From the NCBI RefSeq assembly GCF_021462285.1, contig NZ_CP082787.1, positions 1,550,001 to 1,614,000 of the forward strand: a stretch of DNA of 64,000 bases, in the 5' to 3' direction. A program made the translations under genes and the position numbers. Positions 61,595-64,000 of this stretch are shown here, in pieces. Under the pieces are notes generated by a model. It saw only the letters and a list, made by a program, of their open reading frames with translations, was not told the origin of the DNA and ran no database searches. The stretch is from Serratia entomophila (GTDB lineage Bacteria > Pseudomonadota > Gammaproteobacteria > Enterobacterales > Enterobacteriaceae). Every line of letters starts with the position of its first letter. The first letter of the stretch is position 1.

Positions 61595-61637
61595 ATTCTA
61601 GGCAGCCCGGAAGGATTAAAGTGTGATTTATCTCTCT
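61595..61637 (-). promoter_or_regulatory. cdd promoter with CRP-like site
   Basis: On the minus strand a site ending TCACA (61626-61622) with a weaker AGAGA half six bases away is centred about 41.5 bp upstream of the start predicted from -10 TAGAAT (61600-61595). In E. coli cdd is under CRP and CytR control, so the site is plausible; no CytR site was resolved. Confidence 0.6.
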
Positions 61638-61700
61638 TTATTGATGAAAACACTGCAATGAAAACAATAAATGCGGGACGTGTCGCAAGTTTTACCGCCG

Positions 61701-62396
61701 TCAGGCGAACAGGTGCAGCAGCACCGGGAACAGGAAGGGGGCCAGCAGCGAGGTAATGATGCCGCAGATCACCAGCGCCAGCGAGCCGAACGCGCCTTCC
61801 TGATAATCCAGCTCGGCGCAACGCGCCGTGCCCAGCGCGTGGGAAGCGGTGCCCATCGCCAACCCACGCGCCGAGCGGGTAGTAATGCGCAACAGGTTGA
61901 ACAGCGCATGGCCGAACACCGCGCCGAGAATGCCGACGAAGATCACGCACACCGCGCTGATCGCCGGGATGCCGCCGAGCGATTGCGCCACCGCCATGGC
62001 GATGGGCGTGGTGACCGATTTAGGCATGATCGACGCGGCGATCTCCGGCGTGGCGCCCATCCAGAGCGCAATGGTGCCACCGCTGATCATGGCGGTCATG
62101 CTGCCGATAAAACACACCGCGATGATCGATTTCCAGCGGGCGCGGATCTGGTGCAATTGCTCGTACAGCGGGAAGGCCAGCGCCACCACCGCCGGCTGCA
62201 GCAGGTCGTTGAGAATTTTGCTGCCCTGAAAATAGCGTTCGTAAGGAATGCCGGTCAGCAGCAGCAAAGGAATAATCACCGCCATGGAGACCAGCAGGGG
62301 ATTGAGCAGCGGCATGTTCAGCCACTGCGCCAGCCGGCGGGCGGCAAAGTAAACCGCCAGCGTCAGCGGCAATGACCACCAGATTTCATGGATCAT
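61701..62396 (-). CDS. yohK: LrgB/YohK-family membrane protein
   Basis: 231 aa (E. coli YohK 231). About seven helices; family strings [30 protein letters not shown] (in parts) and [25 protein letters not shown] (in parts). Its ATG overlaps the end of yohJ by four bases (ATGA). Related LrgAB/CidAB proteins affect murein hydrolase activity and pyruvate or glycolate uptake; the role here is inferred. Confidence 0.94.
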   Translation of the reverse strand: MIHEIWWSLPLTLAVYFAARRLAQWLNMPLLNPLLVSMAVIIPLLLLTGIPYERYFQGSKILNDLLQPAVVALAFPLYEQLHQIRARWKSIIAVCFIGSMTAMISGGTIALWMGATPEIAASIMPKSVTTPIAMAVAQSLGGIPAISAVCVIFVGILGAVFGHALFNLLRITTRSARGLAMGTASHALGTARCAELDYQEGAFGSLALVICGIITSLLAPFLFPVLLHLFA

Positions 62397-62791
62397 TTCT
62401 TGTCCTCCGGTTTGCCGGCAATGCGCCGTTCGCGGTGGAAATAGTGTGAGGTATAGCCGACCACCACTAGCACCATCAGCGTGCTGATAAGGCAGGAAAA
62501 CACCAGCGGGCCGAGGTGTTCGACGATCTGATCGTAGTATTTCATCACGCCTACGCCGATCGGCACGAACAGCAGCACCATATAGCGGATCAGCAGATGG
62601 CAGCCGGGTTTGACCCATTTTGCCGGCAGAATTTGGCTGGAAAGCAGGGCGAACAGCAGCAGCATGCCGATGATGCTGCCGGGAATGGCGATCGGCAGCA
62701 GCAGCGCCGCTGCGTTGCCGATAAACAAGCAGAGATAGATAAGGGCGATTGCCCTCAGATATTTCCAGCAAAGCCTAAACACGTTGGCCAT
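62393..62791 (-). CDS. yohJ: LrgA/CidA-like (YohJ) membrane protein
   Basis: 132 aa (E. coli YohJ 132), four hydrophobic helices, with the LrgA signature [15 protein letters not shown] and [23 protein letters not shown] (in parts). Ribosome site GGAAGGG. Upstream partner of yohK. Confidence 0.94.
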   Translation of the reverse strand: MANVFRLCWKYLRAIALIYLCLFIGNAAALLLPIAIPGSIIGMLLLFALLSSQILPAKWVKPGCHLLIRYMVLLFVPIGVGVMKYYDQIVEHLGPLVFSCLISTLMVLVVVGYTSHYFHRERRIAGKPEDKK

Positions 62792-62928
62792 AACCCTTCC
62801 CGCTTAATTGATGTATTCATCATACAATTAAACTGTGAGCCATGCCACAGATCGCACCATGAATTCTCGCTATGCCCGCCATGCCGTTTTGGCGGGTTGA
62901 CAGCTTGCGATAAGTGTAGCGCGCCCGG

Positions 62929-63999
62929 TTATTCTGCGCCTTCGGCCACCGCCGCCGGGTGCCGCGCCAGCCGGTGCCCGAGGAAAAAGAACAGCAGGCT
63001 GAACAAGGTGGCGGCTATCAGCATGACAAACATCAGCTGCGGCGCGGCATAGCTGAGCAGTAGGCCGCAAAGCACCGGATTGACGGCGCCGCCCAACGCG
63101 CTGAGATTTTGCACGCCGTAGTAGCTGCCTTTGAGGTGCTGCGGGGCGATAAAATCGATGAACATGTATTCCACCGGGATAACGATAATTTCCCCCAGGG
63201 TAAACACCGCCATCGCCGCCATCCACAGCCAGACCGACTGGCCGGCCAGCATAAAGCCGAGCAGGCCGACGATAAAGAACAGGGTGCCCAGCACCAGCCA
63301 GCGCAGCATGTTTTCCTGGCGCATGCCGCGGCTGAGCAGGTACTGCAGGGCGATCACGATGCCGGCGTTGACGATCATCACCAGCCCGATGATTTTATAG
63401 GCGAATTCTGCGCTGGAGACGGTGATGAGGTATTGCGACAGGTAGCCGGTGAACTGGCCGAACACCACCGCGCCCAGGGTGCTGCCGAGGGTGAAGTAAA
63501 TCAGCCGCCGATCGTTGCGCAGGATGGCCAGCGTCTGGCGGAAATTGGGCAGTGCGGCTCCGGTTGCGGCAGCGGCGGCCGGCGGTTGCGGCGGTTGGCG
63601 GCGCAAACGCAGGCTCAGCGTCGCCACGGTCAGCAGCGCCAGGCCGCCCGAAAGGTAGAACGGCAGCAGCGGGCTGAACCCGGCCACCATCACCCCCAGC
63701 GAGGAGCCTATGGCCCAGCCGACGTTCACCAGCGTGTAGTTGACGGAAAAGGCCTTGATGCGCAGTTCCACCGGCAGCCAGTCGGCGAAGCAGGCCTTGA
63801 TGGTAATGCTCAACACTGAATAGCAGGTGTGCAAGATGGCCAGCACCACGATGGCGCCGCCGGGGCGCGGGATCCAGGGAATAGCGAAGAAGCTCAGCGC
63901 GAACAGCAGGATCGACAGCAGAATCAGCCGGTTCTTGCTGAATTTGTCCACCAGATAGCCGCCGTACAGGCTGGCGATAATGCCGATCGCCAGGCTGAC
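62929..63999 (-). CDS. MFS transporter, 5' end beyond the window
   Basis: About 357 residues are visible and the frame stays open to the right edge (ASLYGGYLVDKFSKNRLILL, the loop 2-3 motif A), so the true start is outside. About ten helices remain. The C-terminal half has FGQFTGYLSQYLITV and GEIIVIPVEYMFIDFIAPQHLKG (in parts), as in drug-efflux MFS proteins. The substrate is unknown; I do not assign a name. Confidence 0.82.
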   Translation of the reverse strand, partial: VSLAIGIIASLYGGYLVDKFSKNRLILLSILLFALSFFAIPWIPRPGGAIVVLAILHTCYSVLSITIKACFADWLPVELRIKAFSVNYTLVNVGWAIGSSLGVMVAGFSPLLPFYLSGGLALLTVATLSLRLRRQPPQPPAAAAATGAALPNFRQTLAILRNDRRLIYFTLGSTLGAVVFGQFTGYLSQYLITVSSAEFAYKIIGLVMIVNAGIVIALQYLLSRGMRQENMLRWLVLGTLFFIVGLLGFMLAGQSVWLWMAAMAVFTLGEIIVIPVEYMFIDFIAPQHLKGSYYGVQNLSALGGAVNPVLCGLLLSYAAPQLMFVMLIAATLFSLLFFFLGHRLARHPAAVAEGAE

Positions 64000-64000
64000 G

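Overview
The window reads as chromosomal DNA of a GC-rich enterobacterium, most likely Serratia (S. marcescens group). Coding is dense and GC-rich, and most proteins closely resemble Escherichia coli orthologues. The four-gene type 1 fimbrial operon, the betT/betIBA layout, the cyn cluster and the moeBA-iaaA-gsiABCD and folE-yeiB-galS-mglBAC-sanA-cdd-yohKJ blocks all fit. The genus is inferred from remembered family sequences and synteny, not from a search.

Layout. 1-2.85 kb: a two-component system (kinase cut by the left edge) divergent from a cytochrome b561-like protein, a Tat-type molybdopterin oxidoreductase and an MxKDx-repeat peptide. 2.87-9.3 kb: choline uptake and glycine betaine synthesis (betT, betI, betB, betA) around a BetI-type operator. 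9.4-11.0 kb: an orphan FMN glutamate synthase-like protein. 11.2-18.0 kb: a LuxR-type regulator and an EAL phosphodiesterase divergent from a fimbrial operon. 18.07-19.51 kb: a complete IS150-type element sitting in the loop of the fim terminator. 19.5-25.7 kb: an AraC regulator, mqo, phoA with a Pho box, a glutathione transferase, and an ArsR regulator divergent from a small monooxygenase. 25.7-29.2 kb: cyanate detoxification (cynS, cynT, cynR) and a metabolite transporter with a HutC-like operator.

29.8-35.25 kb is the accessory region. It holds a translationally coupled pair (unknown protein plus parallel beta-helix protein), then two cargo slots bounded by three direct repeats. The rightmost repeat is the native sequence just upstream of ybiT. 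Slot 1 encodes a secreted small protein and a peptide with a double-glycine (microcin-like) leader. Slot 2 encodes an overlapping pair, a 214-aa protein and a 71-aa two-helix membrane protein, that looks like a pore-forming effector with its immunity protein. This is the best candidate for something undescribed.

35.3-64 kb is mostly core: ybiT, molybdenum cofactor genes moeB/moeA, a DUF924 protein, isoaspartyl peptidase and glutathione import (iaaA-gsiABCD), glutathione-dependent formaldehyde oxidation (frmA, fghA), a LysR/MFS pair, folE, yeiB, galS, the methyl-galactoside transporter mglBAC with GalS and CRP sites, sanA, maeA, cdd, yohJ/yohK and an MFS gene cut by the right edge. Two copies of a dispersed palindromic repeat lie at 7.4 and 48.3 kb. 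No rRNA, tRNA, CRISPR array or prophage structural genes were recognised.
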